Made by a program: the position numbers and the translations under genes
NCBI GenBank assembly: GCA_945859605.1
Contig: OX243828.1
Span: 28,104,178-28,168,177, forward strand
From: Lumbricus rubellus
Taxonomy: Eukaryota; Annelida; Clitellata; Crassiclitellata; Lumbricidae
Direction: 5' to 3'
DNA: 64,000 nt
Shown: positions 1 through 12,547 of the stretch, in pieces
How the letters are laid out: every line of letters starts with the position of its first letter
How positions within the stretch are numbered: the stretch's first letter is position 1
The notes under the pieces: generated by a model
The model's input: the letters and a program-made list of their open reading frames with translations, nothing else
The model's database searches: none
Told to the model about the DNA's origin: nothing

Positions 1-77
1 ATGGATGATGTCACGTGTGACAGGCAATGGATGATGTCACGTGTGACAGGCAATGGATGATGTCACGTGTGACAGAG
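1..77. repeat. 26-bp tandem repeat, about 3 copies
   Basis: Three direct copies of a 26-bp unit run to position 77, cut by the left edge of the window. Each unit carries GTCACGTGTGAC, which contains the E-box CACGTG. No gene start is visible next to it, so any regulatory role is a guess. Confidence 0.85.
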
Positions 78-880
78 TTTTGGAGAAGAGACTGTGAGAG
101 TCAAGTGATTGTTTCGCTTTCCAAAATGTTCTTCCTAGTTTTCGATCATGTGACTGCGTGTGTACTGCGGTCGCTGAAAATAGCACAAAGGGTAATTTTC
201 ACTGAGGAGAGAAGGGGAGAAAGGTCACCGAATTGAGGAATGGGGGCAGAGTAATGTCAGCAAATACGGACAGCCTCAATGTTACTCATGTATCTCACTA
301 TCCAGACCAGCAGAGAGCAGCAACAGAGAGTGGAGTAGAGATCCTTCCCGTTGGATCAGCATAGAAGTCCTTCGACGCTGCTTTGAGCTGCGCTGCAGGA
401 TCAATGCCGTCGCATAATCTTTGCTGCAGTCAGCAGTCTGTGTACTGTTACAGTACATGTGCAGAGTGGAATGGAGCGGGTAATGGAAAGGGCAAACAAG
501 GGGAGGGATGAGGGATCAAACGTAGATTTCTGAGGACGACGTTTATCGTCAACACCAACGACAAATAGCAACCTCTCCTCCCCCTCCTCTCCGTTCTATT
601 AGTTAGACTTAGACGTAAAGCAATTGGAATTTATATATCGCCCGTCAAGATAACTACTCAGAGGCGCTCCCGATCTAGACAAGGCGGAAGAAGCAGTCTT
701 AAGCTGCTTGACGGCTACGTTCACGTTCGCCCTGTATGTGGTCTCTCTTCATTTTATAGGCTTTTAGTTCAGTGTACGTGCGTCGACCCTAATGATCTTA
801 CACGAACTGGAGAACACATCCCTGATGTTACTGCCATGCACGTGGCAGGCCAAGTGCCCATACACGTCACGATAAAACGT
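78..880. other. Gene-free stretch
   Basis: No supported coding region is visible. Near 655-670 there is a fragment of the dispersed motif CTCAGAGGCGCTCCCGA, which recurs throughout the window as part of retroposon remnants. The rest is unclassified unique-looking sequence. Confidence 0.5.
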
Positions 881-884
881 AGAG

Positions 885-1006
885 AGATCATTAGCCATGA
901 GATCATTAGCCATGGGACCATTAGCCATGAGACCATTAGCCATGAGACCATTAGCCATGAGGCCATGAGCCATGGGACCATTAGCCATGGGACCATCAGC
1001 CATGGT
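885..1006. repeat. 15-bp minisatellite (about 8 copies)
   Basis: The unit is close to CATTAGCCATGAGAC, repeated with point variants. Open frames read through it on both strands, but these are translations of the repeat and not genes. Confidence 0.85.
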
Positions 1007-1259
1007 AAGAACCGCCATCTTTTTAATGGGCCACACGTTCTCTTCTGACACATGATTATGCACGTAGGCACACTGTCTGATTGGCCCAAAAGTTTGTAAA
1101 ATGTAATTTCTCCTCAACAATTAAGATTTTTCTTCCACAATTTCATGACATCTCGTACAGGAGAGATTTCTCAAAAATACTTGAACATTTCAATGAACAA
1201 AGCGCATTTTATTGAACCATCCTGTGTGCTGGTTGTAATTCATATAAATGCAGGTTGCA

Positions 1260-1263
1260 TTAA

Positions 1264-1343
<80 letters not shown>

Positions 1344-1500
1344 TTTTTTGCCCTGAGGTACCTATGATCCCTCAGGGACTTACACCCTAATAACTAAAAT
1401 TATTATTATTAATTATTGCTATTATTATTACTACCATTATTATTATTATTATTATTAGGCTATTATTATTATCATCATCATCATCATCGATAATAATAAT
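1260..1500. repeat. (ATT)n microsatellite cluster
   Basis: A nearly pure ATT run covers 1262-1341, followed by interrupted ATT and ATC runs to 1500. The sequence just after it (1515-1560), read on the minus strand, resembles 44840-44880. Both look like the end of one retroposon family with an ATT-rich tail. Confidence 0.85.
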
Positions 1501-1861
1501 AATTACGACGATTTAGGCCTATATGGCGCAGTAGCACAGCCATGCCGTTACAAGGGCCCCCAATGGCCAATGTAACGAAATCATGTGTGACCAAAAGAGA
1601 TTTTAGCTTTTTTCTGTTGTCCGTAATTTCTGCTGTGACAGCCGTTGCCTGCAGATACGACGGCGCCAGAGTGTCAACCACAGTAACGTCTCATACGAGA
1701 CTCCGTCCTGCTTTCCACGGTATAAGAGTCGTGCCGTCAGGTCTTCTACCATCTGAGCGCAGCATATCTCGTGGCTCCTTAAAATCGCTGGGAAGCCGGC
1801 TTTAATCAGACTGCGATGAATCAAGTCGTTGATTGCTACATGTCGGGCCACGCGATCAAAC

Positions 1862-2325
<464 letters not shown>

Positions 2326-2399
2326 CCCTCCTACTTTATCCAGGCTGTGGACTGGCAGCACGTGGAAACGCCAGAGCTTAATTAATGCTCGTCTATATA

Positions 2400-3500
2400 A
2401 TGTATAATATTATGTATACTGATGACACTGGAACGGCGCTTTGCTGTCCTCGCTGTAGTTTTTTCATTGGATAGACTCTTTTTAGCGAAATACTTGTCTC
2501 TTGACAAAAATTCTCCTATAGCAACACAATAATATTTATGTTCCTTTTAACTTAATAGGACTGTCATGATCTGGCATCGTTTCTGCTTTTAATCTAATCA
2601 CCTGACACCGTCCTGTTCTCAAAATCTTCCATCCACATCATTAGATCTAGCGCTGGTTGACCTTGGGGTGAGGAAGCAAAGGTCACGACTCCGATTGTTC
2701 ATCATGAATTCCAGATGCAACGCTGACTTAATACGTTGACCTTCGCTGACCTCCAAAGAACCACGGAACCACAGAACAACCACTGCTGCTTCATGGAAGA
2801 CACGTTCTTATTGTCTGTGGAAGGCATTAACACCGAACGAAAAGTCGTGCTCTGCCTTGACCCTCACTTCTCCCAGGGGACTGACCACCTAATCAATCAA
2901 GCATTGCATGCTTAGAAGCCTATAATTATATACTTGAGCGGAATTTTCACCCTTTGTGATTGAAATTACATTGCTTCTGGCGTATTAATGGAAATTTATT
3001 TTATTGATTACAATGAACGAAATTTCATACGAGATGCTAGAGAACGAGAAACACTTAACCAACAACAACAACAAGTCAACAACAGCAACAGCAACAACAA
3101 CAACAGCTATCATCATTATCTCTTTGCTACTGATAAGAACATTGTGTTTTCTAGCACTAGCAGTCCTATATTGAAAGACCGTTTATTGAGCCTGTTCATC
3201 ACAGCATTTGAGTTCATTGAACTGACCCATCAAGACCTTTCCCGTGTCAATTAGGAGAGGGCTACCAGTGCTGCCGTGCTGCAGTCTTATGTCTTCATCA
3301 GATGCTGCTTAATTCGTGAGATTACTACGCTTCTTAAAGCGATTCAGCGCTTGTGCCAGGGTAATAAAATGCATTAAATGAATTTGTGATCCCATCACGC
3401 AATCGTAAAAGACAAATCGTTCGAATCAGTTGAGCGCTTCTTGCAGCAAAGCAAGTGTTGTTTGTTATGCGGCCAGTAGAAAGAATCCACCGAGTTGGGT
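2400..3500. other. Gene-free stretch with CAA-rich patch
   Basis: An open frame at 2988-3251 reads through a CAA/AAC-rich patch (about 3058-3105) and gives Q- and N-rich peptide. It has no recognisable domain or splice context. I see nothing else. Confidence 0.4.
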
Positions 3501-3508
3501 TGAAAGGC

Positions 3509-3509
<1 letters not shown>

Positions 3510-3583
<74 letters not shown>
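3510..3583. repeat. (CAG)n trinucleotide repeat, about 25 copies
   Basis: Uninterrupted CAG/GCA repeat. On the minus strand it would read poly-Cys in one frame. No coding context is supported. Confidence 0.9.
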
Positions 3584-3699
3584 CAACTTCGGCTCTGATC
3601 CGATAACCTGTGAAGAAGTGCAAATGAACGCTATAATTGCCACGGAGTATACACTTAGTAAAATCAGAGAAGGTCGTTAATCAGATGCCACTCGTACAA

Positions 3700-3825
3700 T
3701 GTACACGTACACTGTACAGTGTACACGTACACACACACACTGTACACTGTACATGTACACACACACTGTACAGTGTACACTGTACACAACTACACATACA
3801 CTGTACAGTGCTGAATCTGCGCAAC
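3700..3825. repeat. GTACAC/TGTACA repeat
   Basis: Alternating AC-rich tract studded with the palindrome TGTACA, so short hairpins are possible. Confidence 0.75.
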
Positions 3826-3957
3826 TACATGCATGTAAGATAAGACATTATGTATACAAAACAAACTGAAGAAGTGAGACTGTCAACTATTATTGTTTAA
3901 TTTTTCACAATATTCCGTCTATTGTGATTTGTCGATTTTGTAGTAGGCCTCATTGCA

Positions 3958-4235
3958 GTACATGCTATTTGGCTGCAATCAGACATCAAGAGAAAAATAA
4001 TAAGTCCCATTAAGATATGGCTACATTAGCCTATTTTCTGCAGTTGTCATACATTACTGCTGCGAGCGTGAAAACATACTTCGCAGTATATTAGGCCTAT
4101 ATGCTATTTGGCTGCTATCAGACATCAAGAGAAAAATAATAAGTCCCATTAACATGATTATGGCTACATTACTTTCTGCAGTTGTCATACAAGACATACA
4201 TTACTGTTGTGAGCGTGAAAACATCCTTCGCAGAA
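3958..4235. repeat. Tandem duplication of about 135 bp
   Basis: The block beginning near 3961 (CATGCTATTTGGCTGC) is repeated from about 4098 with indels and substitutions. Both copies end at a segment GAGCGTGAAAACAT. The function is unknown. Confidence 0.8.
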
Positions 4236-4419
4236 ATTTGGTTTAATTATAGAGAGTCTACGGATCGGTCATCCATCTTACTTACTTACGCACGGTCGTA
4301 GTTAATACGAAACTTAGCCTCGTTTCAGATCGATGTGCGCCAACCATGCAGCAGCATCGTCGTCCGAAAGGGCAGACGACTATCAAGACAAGGATGCACG
4401 GAATGCTAAACGCTTCGGC

Positions 4420-4495
4420 GTCTTTCATATAGCGCCTCAACATGTTCTCGTCGTTTATATAGCGCCTCAACATGTTCTCGTCGTTTATATAGCGC
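4420..4495. repeat. 28-bp repeat, 2-3 copies
   Basis: The unit contains TATAGCGCCTCAACATG. It includes the TATAGCGC core that recurs in retroposon remnants across the window. Confidence 0.7.
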
Positions 4496-4917
4496 TGTTG
4501 TAGCGACTCGAGGAGCGGGATTGATTGCGGCTCAGTGGCGCTTAGCGATGGCCATCGATAAAAGGATGGCTACTTAAATAGATAGAGCCCGATCTCCTTT
4601 GTTTTCTTCAGACCGGTGTCACGTGATGTTCTATTACCCCCTAAAGCTATCCGGGGGAATAAATTGATTTATCCCCGGATGGAATATATCGGGGGGGGGG
4701 GGGTAAACCATTCAGTCCTCTTTATAATTGAAAAATGCGTATAATTGAAAAGTTTACGTTGTAAACAAAATTTAGGGTGGCTCTAATTGTTTTAAGTCTC
4801 CTAAACAATGTTCTTCTTTCTTCTTTAGGTTTTCTGCTTCTGAATCAGACTGAATGCCTATTGCTCTCAAGTGATGTCGTCTTCTAATTTGCTGTATTGA
4901 GGTTTACACAAACGTAT

Positions 4918-5240
4918 TCATTCATTCATTCATTCATTCATTCGTTCGTTCGTTCGTTCATTCATTCATTCATTCATTAGATGCATTCATTCACTCACTT
5001 ACTCATTCATTCATTCATTCATTAGATGAATTCATTCACTCACTTACTCATTCATTCATTCATTCATTCATTCAATCATTCATTCATTCATTCATTCATT
5101 CATTCATTAGATGCATTCATTCACTCACTTACTCATTCATTAGATGAATTCATTCACTCACTTACTCATTCATTCATTCATTCATTCATTCAATCATTCA
5201 TTCATTCATTCATTCATTCATTCATTCATTCATTCATTAG
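4918..5240. repeat. (TTCA)n array
   Basis: TTCA repeats are interrupted by TTCACTCACTTACTCA and TTAGATGAATTCA blocks. Open frames through it are repeat artefacts. Confidence 0.85.
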
Positions 5241-5249
5241 ATGCATTCA

Positions 5250-5335
5250 TATAGCGCCTCTGAGTAGCCCCCTTGAAGAGGCGCTATATGAATGCATATG
5301 AACAGCGCCTCTTCAAGGGGCTACTCAGAGGCGCT
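5250..5335. repeat. Inverted pair of GCGCTATAT retroposon-tail motifs
   Basis: Two copies of a roughly 32-bp motif (starting AGCGCCTCTGAGTAG) sit head to head, separated by TATGAATGCATATGAAC. They can form a long stem. The same motif is found singly elsewhere, for example near 660, 34800, 55110 and 61925. Confidence 0.8.
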
Positions 5336-5339
5336 TCCA

Positions 5340-5990
5340 ACTTGAGCGCGGCCAAATAAAACTGTCTTAAGATGAGAGAGGAAAACCTGAGAAGGATTTT
5401 TACAAAGAGTATTATAGACCCGATGCATTTCAGTCAGTCCACTTCCATTGGGGTGGGATGGTGAGGGGGGGTTCGAACCTAGCGGTGCTTTGCACTTAAG
5501 TAGGCAAACTAGAAGTCTGCATTATTAATATTTTATTTAATTAGAATTAAACTTTTCAGAACTTTTACTAAACCATAATCAAGTCGGTAATTTTGATATT
5601 TTATCTGATTAAAATATAAATTGCTATTCTATGTAGGTCCAATTGGAAAATGTCTTAGAAAATGTTTAAGGGTCGCCAATAATTATCATACATGTAGTTC
5701 GTCCTCTGAGGCAAAAAATATCCCAGCAAAGTCAGTTCTTACATCAGCGCATCTCTGCTCTTGATATACCATATATTTATATTATTATATATATTTATTT
5801 TATATTTATATTATCAGGTTATAATCTTCTGTCGAATTAGTTCCTACTATCATCATCCATTCAGTTGGTCAAGCATAATATGCCGGTAATTGTCATCCGA
5901 AGCTTGGCGCAGAGGCACTGGCTCCCACCACCCTCTCCCCCAATCCCGACGATCCCGTTTCAAATTACTGATTTGGTTGAAAGCTGCAGC
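5340..5990. other. Gene-free AT-rich stretch, possible SINE fragment
   Basis: At 5470-5480 there is a perfect RNA polymerase III B-box-like GGTTCGAACC in a tRNA-like context, readable on either strand. No convincing A box was placed. No other feature is seen. Confidence 0.35.
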
Positions 5991-6004
5991 TGCTGCTGAG
6001 ACAA

Positions 6005-6108
6005 GACATCATCATCATCATCGTCGTCGTCATCATCATCATCAACGTCGTCGTCATCATCATCATCATCGTCATCATCGACGACGTCCATCGTCTTCTG
6101 AGAATCCT

Positions 6109-6139
<31 letters not shown>

Positions 6140-6165
6140 CGACGACAACGACGACGACGACGATA
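6005..6165. repeat. CAT/ACG trinucleotide repeats
   Basis: CAT- and ACG-type triplets in both pure and mixed runs. Translations are poly-His or poly-Thr artefacts. Confidence 0.85.
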
Positions 6166-6235
6166 GCCAGCGCAACAATCTTCCGATCGACCACCCTTCC
6201 CCCTCCCTTCCCCCGTCATGTTCTTCTGTTTTCAT

Positions 6236-6500
6236 CTCGTATTCAACCGATAATTATATAGCGCTGCTTTATTCTGTTTTCATCTCGTATTCAACCGATA
6301 ATTATATAGCGCTGCTTTCTTCTGTTTTTCATCTCGTAATAATTATATGGCGCTGCTTTATTCTGTTTTCATCTCGTATTCAACCGATAATTATATAGCG
6401 CTGCTTTATTCTGTTTTCATCTCGTATTCAACCGATAATTATATAGCGCTGCTTTATTCTGTTTTCATCTCGTATTCAACCGATAATTATATAGCGCTGC
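6236..6500. repeat. 48-bp tandem repeat (about 5.5 copies)
   Basis: Each unit contains CTCGTATTCAACCGATAA followed by TTATATAGCGCTGC. One copy (about 6320-6347) is partly deleted. The TATATAGCGC part again matches the dispersed retroposon-tail motif. Confidence 0.85.
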
Positions 6501-6854
6501 TCTGTTGTTTTCCAGCATGCAGAATGTAAATCCTTCGCTACTGCAGCGTCGTCGAGGATTATCCGCCATCGTCGTCTGTTCTGCAATGATGGCATCCGAC
6601 GACGCATGCAACGTCATCGCCGCCGCCACCCCCGCTTTCTGCTTCTTCACAGGATGCTGCCGCCCCGGCCACCCCCGCCGTCGCCCGCCACCGCCACCGC
6701 CCGCCACCACCGCCGCCGCCGCCGTTCCCACCCGCCGTCGCCCCCGCCGCGTTCCGCCGCCGTCTCCGCCATGACTAAAAACAGCAACGATGATGATCAA
6801 AATGATTAAATTAACAACATTTTAGATGATATGCTAAAAAAAATCAAAAGAAAT

Positions 6855-8490
6855 AGTAATTTTAGGTGATTTGAACATGGATCTCTTGAAACTAATAGCC
6901 ACAAGGCCACTGCTGATCTCTACCACTGCTTTACTGCCCAACATCTATTGCCTCTCATAACCAGACCTACCAGGATCACTGACCACACGTCTACATTACT
7001 AGATAACATATTCACTATAGCATTTGGACCAAACTTATTTACTCTTCAATTCTCATCGAAGACATCTCTGATCACTTACCAATCATAGCATGGTTTGATT
7101 TTGGTCGTCCCATCAAACTCCCTAAAAACCCTCAAACACTGACATTTAAACTAGTATCTGATGACCATAATGTTTCTAACTATATACAGACCGATTTCTG
7201 TACTCCCATTATTCGCTAAAATATTTGAAAAATTAATGTACGCACGTTTATATAGTTTTTTTTATCAAAAGAGAAAGTACTATTTCAGTCTCAGCATGGA
7301 TTCCAACAGGGTCATTCTACCTACATGTACATGCCCCTTCTAAGCATACAAGACAAAATCTCTAATGCAATTGAAAATAATGAGTACTCCCTCGGTATCT
7401 TCCTTGATGTAAGCTAGACTAAAGCCTTTGATTCTGTAAATCATCATATTTTGATCAAAAAAACTTTATAACTACGGAATTAGAGGCACACAATTACAAT
7501 GGTTTGTTAGCTATCTTGAAAATCGTTTTCAACTGGTTTCTGTCAATTAATAAAAATTGTAATTCTGATCTACAAATCATTTCTCACGATGTCCCTCAGG
7601 GATCTAATCTGGGTCCCCTTTTTATTTTTAATCTATAATTTAATGATTTACCTAATGTGTCGCATTCTATGTATTTTGTGCTATTTGCTAATGATTCTAA
7701 CTTATTTCATTCCGATAAATCTATTGATACCCTATTCAAAATGGTTAATTCTGAGCTTTGATTGGTTTCAATCCAAATAAACTTACTCTAAATTTGGATA
7801 AAACCAACTACAACCCCTTCAGCTTCCATAAGAAAAAATATCCCAATCAACTTCCTATTCTACCTATTGAAGGGACTCATCACCCAAGTAACATCCACAA
7901 AATTTTTGGGCGTTTACATTGACCAGCGTCTAAATTGGAAGGAGCACATCAATAACATGTCTAGCAAAATTGCTAAGACTATAATTGGTGTGCTATTTCG
8001 CTCATCTAAGCTAATTCCTATCACTATCCGGTCTATGGCAGTAGTGTAGTCCTAAAAAATGAAGTGGGGGAACGCTCTTTATAATAATATTAGTAGTAGT
8101 AGTAGTAGTAGTATTAATATTCCATTATCCCTGGAAAAGAGTGGGGGAACGGCGTTCCCCCGCGTTCCCCCCCCCCCCACTACACCACTGGTCTAGGCTA
8201 TAGCCTACTGTGCTCTTAGCCTATTTATCCTTAGTTAACCTACTGTAATTTAATTTGGACGTCCACTTACAAATCAAATCTTGTGAGACTAGTCACCCTT
8301 TAAAAATATGCAATCCGATTCATAGATAATATTCCTCGCCAAGCCCACACTGCTCTGTACTTCCAGGAATTTGGATGATTAAAAATCGATTAAATTAGGC
8401 ACTTGCAAATAGGAGAGTTTATGTAGGCTACCGCTAACCATGGCCTTTTACCACTTGTATTTCATGATTTCTTTAACCTATCTGTGTGCC
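6855..8490 (+). pseudogene. Decayed non-LTR retrotransposon (endonuclease and reverse transcriptase remnants)
   Basis: Plus-strand translation in changing frames gives LINE landmarks in order: an endonuclease-like ILGDLNMDLL near 6853-6882, then RISVLPLFAKIFEKL-like sequence (frame 7161-7343), a palm remnant with FLDVS and KAFDSVNHHIL near 7400-7450, DVPQGSNLGP near 7585-7615, LFANDSNLF (a degenerate active-site box, expected YADD) near 7681-7708, and KFLGVYIDQRLNW at 7902-7940. Frameshifts and stops separate the blocks, so it is dead. A C-terminal block continues beyond a small transposon at about 8040-8192 and ends where the 8499-9900 element is inserted. The order suggests a CR1/Jockey-like clade, but clade assignment is inference. 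Confidence 0.75.
8040..8192. mobile_element. Small hAT-like MITE inside the LINE remnant
   Basis: The ends are CAGTAGTGTAGTCC and, reversed, CAGTGGTGTAGTGG, like hAT-type CAGTGGCGTAG termini. The flanks GTCTATGG and GTCTAGGC match at 6 of 8 bases, consistent with an aged 8-bp target duplication. A TAG-triplet run and G/C homopolymers lie inside. It interrupts the reverse-transcriptase remnant. Confidence 0.6.
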
Positions 8491-8498
8491 TGCCTGTC

Positions 8499-9900
8499 CA
8501 TGGGCGGAGTTTGCTTTCGGTTCTTCGGAAGGGGGGATCTAAAAAAAAACTTGGGCTTTGGTTGGGGCAGAGACTTATTTCAGATCGAGCGGCGCCGAAA
8601 TTTTGTTTTTCCGGACAAAAAGTTGATGACTTTTTTGTCATTCGATTGAAGTTGGTGAAAAGAGCCATTTCCCCGAATACATTTTCGAGTCTAGAGTCTA
8701 GACCTTCTTGGGAGGGAGAGAACTTCTCTTCAGTCTTCTGCTGTTGAGCAGGTTTGTGACGTGGACAATCCGGTGATCCTCTCCGACCGCCGCCATCCCG
8801 CTCTGTCCTGCGCCTTCCTCTTGGTGTTACCATATACGTCTCCATTATCCAGATCGCTCAGCATATTTAATCTTCTTCTGCCTCTCGTTGCCTTTCCCTC
8901 CATACGTCCCTCCAGCAACGTCACCAACATACCCTCTCCTCTAAGTATGTGGCCCAGCCACCGATGCTTTCTCCTGCTTATTGATTGAAGTAGTCCTCTC
9001 TTCACCCCTGCCCTTTTCAAGACTGCCTGATTTGTGATTTTGTCTCTCCAACTTATTTTCAACATTCGCCTCCACGTCCACATTTCAAAGGCCTCTATTC
9101 TTTTCCTATCCGTATCCATCATTGTCCAGCACTCAGCACCATATGTTGCAACTGTCCATATCAGACATTTTATCATTCTTATCTTTAGTTCCATATTCAT
9201 ATTTCCAGTTAGTATCCCTTTCTTTTCCATAAAGGCACATTTACCCTGAGCTATTCTGCTCTTAATATCTGCTTTGCAATATCCATCCTCTGATATTACA
9301 CTGCCCAGGTATTTGAACTGGCTGACCTGCTCCACGAGTTGACCATCGATCATTATCTTCATCCCATCCACTTTTTTCCTTGATATGCACATTACTTTGG
9401 TCTTCTTTACGTTGATCTTCATGCCGTATTTCTTCGTTACATCATTCAGGTTGTCCATTAATACCTGCAGTCCTTCTTCGGTGCTTGACACGATTGCTTT
9501 ATCGTCTGCGTATCGGATTGCTTTTATCAACTCCCCACCAACCTTCACCCCACTTTCTACCTTGCTAATAGCCTCTCTTGTTAGAGCCTCATCATATATG
9601 ATGAATAGCAGCGGGGACAGGGAGCATCCCTGTCTGACCCCTCGCCCTATCACACAACCATTTGAAAGGTTTTCACCAATCTTCACATATGCTATTTGCT
9701 TGTTGTATAAATTCCAGATTAGTCTTCTGTCTCTCCAATCTACTCCAATATCTAGTAGTATCTCCATCATTTTCAACACCGGGAAAAGATACCATTTGCG
9801 TGGTGAAAAGATACCATTTGCGTGGTGAAAAAGTTGAATCTGGACCTTCTTGTGGGTGGGGGGTTTAGCCCCCCCTAGCCCCCTATAAACTCCGCCCATG
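8499..9900. mobile_element. hAT-like (8-bp TSD) element carrying a LINE fragment
   Basis: The element starts CATGGGCGGAGTTT and ends with its exact inverse AAACTCCGCCCATG. It is flanked by perfect TGCCTGTC copies at 8491-8498 and 9901-9908, so an 8-bp target duplication. Most of the interior is a minus-strand reverse-transcriptase fragment. Just inside the right end lie a G-run/C-run block and a 20-bp duplication (ACCATTTGCGTGGTGAAAAG). Either a LINE inserted into a MITE or the element captured the fragment. No transposase is present. Confidence 0.75.
8752..9780 (-). pseudogene. Reverse-transcriptase fragment (non-LTR retrotransposon)
   Basis: An open minus-strand frame (8730-9899) contains the palm and thumb of a LINE reverse transcriptase. 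It has GVRQGCSLSPLLF (about 9614-9652), the catalytic box RYADD, then KTKVMCISRK, FKYLGSVISEDG, and a C-terminal LIWTVATYGAECW ... MWTWRRMLKISW region. The family normally has an upstream endonuclease and fingers, and these are missing, so the copy is 5'-truncated. The frame is intact over more than 300 codons, so it is younger than the neighbouring LINE remnant. The first 40 or so codons of the open frame come from the surrounding transposon end and are not part of the enzyme. A homologous C-terminal piece occurs at 45720-46050. Confidence 0.8.
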
Positions 9901-9994
9901 TGCCTGTCTGTCTGTTTCTCTCCTTCTCCGCCTGTTATTCATTAGACCGTTGACAAGTCTCGTGACGTCGTCCGACAATGTTTGTCTCTAATGA

Positions 9995-10470
9995 CAGACG
10001 ACGACGACGACGACGACGAAGGACGCTTCTCCTCCTCCTCCCCAATCTCCTCTTTCATCTTCTCCTCCTTCTCCTCGTCATCTTTCTCCTCCTCCGTATT
10101 CTCTTTCTACATATCCTCCTCCTTCTCCTCGTCATCTTTCTCCTCCTCCCCAATCTCCTCTTTCATCTTCTCCTCCTTCTCCTCGTCATCTTTCTCCTCC
10201 TCCGTATTCTCTTCCTACATATCCTCCTCCTTCTCCTCGTCATCTTTCTCCTCCTCCCCAATCTCCTCTCTCATCTCCTCCTTCTCCTCGTCATCTTTCT
10301 CCTCCTCCGTATTCTCTTCCTACATATCCTCCTCCTTCTCCTTCTCCTTTATGTCCTCCTCCATGTTCTCCGCATGCATATTCTCCTCCATATTCTCCTC
10401 CTCCATATTCTCCTTCTCCTCCTCGTCTTGCTCCTCGCCTTCCTCCACTTCCTCCTTCTCCTCCACCAAT
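9995..10470. repeat. CTCCTC polypyrimidine minisatellite
   Basis: GAC triplets (9997-10018) are followed by a long CTC/CTT-rich tract with a higher-order unit of roughly 120 bp recognisable by CCAATCTCCTC and CCGTATTCTC. Long Leu- and Ser-rich frames across it are artefacts. Confidence 0.85.
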
Positions 10471-10639
10471 CAATCGGTGGCAATATTCAGAATAAATTAT
10501 CTTCTTTCATTCTTCCGCCTTCCACGGAATAATGGCGTCTGCGCATGCGTCTTCTGTCGTTCGTGCCGACCAATAAGAGTATATTATTATTTTCAGACGA
10601 CCATACTTCTGCCAATGACGTCACCTCAGTGGTGGAATC

Positions 10640-10985
10640 AAAAGCATCGTCCACCACATTTGCACCACACATGCACCACATTTGCACCACACATGCATGT
10701 TTGCCATCGAACTAAAAGTCTAAAACACCACGACGTCACGAGCACACCAACACCAATCTGCTTCACCACACGCACCACCACGCACCGATACCATTAATAT
10801 TGATTTTAATTTATTGTCAGTGGAATCAAAAGTATTCGCAACCAACACCATATTGCACAACATATCACCCACCTCCACCGTCAAACTATGACACCATCAC
10901 CATCAAATTGCATCACCACCACCACCACCACCACCACCACCACAACCACCACCACCACCACAATCACCACCACGGGCACCACCGG
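10640..10985. repeat. CACCA-rich repeats
   Basis: Copies of TTTGCACCACACATGCA near 10655-10695 and a near-pure CAC run at 10912-10966. No gene is supported. Confidence 0.75.
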
Positions 10986-11141
10986 CAACGGCCCGGCATC
11001 ATGCTAACACTCGTCTATTCTCTATACAATGTACTGGCTTCAAATGTTGAAACTCTCTTCGTACATATCTTCATTCCCAACCTAACACTAAATAAATTTC
11101 GCCTATATTATAATCTACTTGAAACAGCTCCTGATATTCTA

Positions 11142-12347
11142 CAGGGTGCGGCCAAAAAAAATACCCCTTTACGAAAATCGCGATTTCTCAAAAACCGCTG
11201 ATCAGTTTGTTATAAAACTTCACCAGTCTATTTGACACATATTTATCTACAACTTGGCTAAATTTAATAAAATTCGAATCATGAACACCAAAATGGTGCA
11301 ACCCTGAAGTGAAACAATGCAATTTTCGTTTCAACAGACATTTAGTGACAGCAATAAGTAACAAAGTAACGGCGCAAACAGAAATGTAACAAAGTTCAAG
11401 GTTACTTATTGTTCTTGACAAGATTAGGCCACACCGTTAAGTTTTGTGCAATGAATGTTCGAAGTGAACACCGTTTGCTTTTACTCAAGCTTGCAGACGT
11501 TTTCGAAAGCCCAGAACAGACTTCTGAGTGGTCTCAAGTGGCAGGCCATTCCTAATGATTTGCAGCGTAACTTTTTTTAGTTCAGAAATGTTCTTTGGCT
11601 TTGTGGTAAGTTTGTTGTAAGTCTCAAGCATTGCACCCCAGACAGCATAGTCGAGTGCGTTCATATCTTGGGAATTTGGCGGCCACGAATCCTTGTCGAT
11701 GAAGTCAAGACAGTGGCTTGTTAACCAATCTTGGGCCAGCTTGGCGCCGTGAGCGGGCGCTCCATCTTGCTGAAAAGGGAACTGATTTCCCAAGACAGTG
11801 TGACAATCATCGACAAGCTTAGGCAAAAGATTCTCCACGTAGTAGGCTACTTAGCATTGACTTTGGCCTTCTCGTCAATGAATTGTAAGCGTTCTTTTAC
11901 CCTCATAGCTGACACATGCAGAAACCATGATGTGGGGAGAGAACTTAGCTCTTTCGACCAACAGACGCTTGGATGGATATCGGCTTTTTACTTCTACGCA
12001 CAGACACGATTGTTTTGATTATTAATTGGTGGATTGATGCAAAAGATCTTTTCATCGGTGAAGAACACGATCCGCAAAGCGGAAATGACGTAATTATGGC
12101 ACACCACAGGCTATTTTATGTAAAAATATGATTTCTTATTTCGTGAATGCCTTGTTCAGTTGAAAAAATGAAGTTCTTTCTTCTGCCTGATGTCTTGATC
12201 ACAAAAATAAAGATACTGGCATAAAATTTTCAGAGAATGTGTAAAAATATGTTACGAATAAGAATGAAAATATTTGTAACAAAATATTCGGCGGTTTTCG
12301 AGAAATCGCAATTTTCGTAGGGGGGTATTTTTTTTGGCCGCACCCTG
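11142..12347 (-). mobile_element. Mariner/Tc1-superfamily element, decayed (DD37D)
   Basis: The ends are CAGGGTGCGGCCAAAAAAAA and its inverse, each flanked by TA, the target duplication typical of IS630/Tc1/mariner elements. The inner ends also share TACGAAAATCGCGATTTCTC-like inverted sequence. Minus-strand coding remnants include VFFTDEKIF with the first catalytic Asp, and an open C-terminal piece (11485-11838). In that piece QQDGAPAH and WPPNS...ALDYAVWG supply the second and third Asp with 37 residues between them. Stops and frameshifts separate the N-terminal half, so the transposase is dead. The DD37D spacing points to the maT-like group, by inference. Confidence 0.85.
11485..11838 (-). 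pseudogene. Mariner-type transposase, C-terminal fragment
   Basis: The open piece of 117 codons holds the FQQDGAPAHGAKLAQDWL box and SWPPNSQDMNALDYAVWG box of DDE/D transposases. It ends inside the element 343 bp before the minus-strand 3' terminus at 11142. The upstream N-terminal half (about 11840-12100) is still readable in pieces but interrupted by stops. It would act as the transposase of the surrounding element if intact. It is not functional here. Confidence 0.8.
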
Positions 12348-12547
12348 TATAGTTATGGTTTTTTGCTCTGTGGTTTCCCATGGATCCGCCCCTGTCCCAG
12401 CATTTCACTCCCTGGAGGCGACTGTAAAAGATCAGGACACATGAGCGCCTTGCAGGCTGCCATACAGTTAGCTTCCAATCCAGATAAACTAATAAGTAAT
12501 AACCATCTGCCAATATTATTACAGAGGCTCAGGACTTTTCAATGTGC

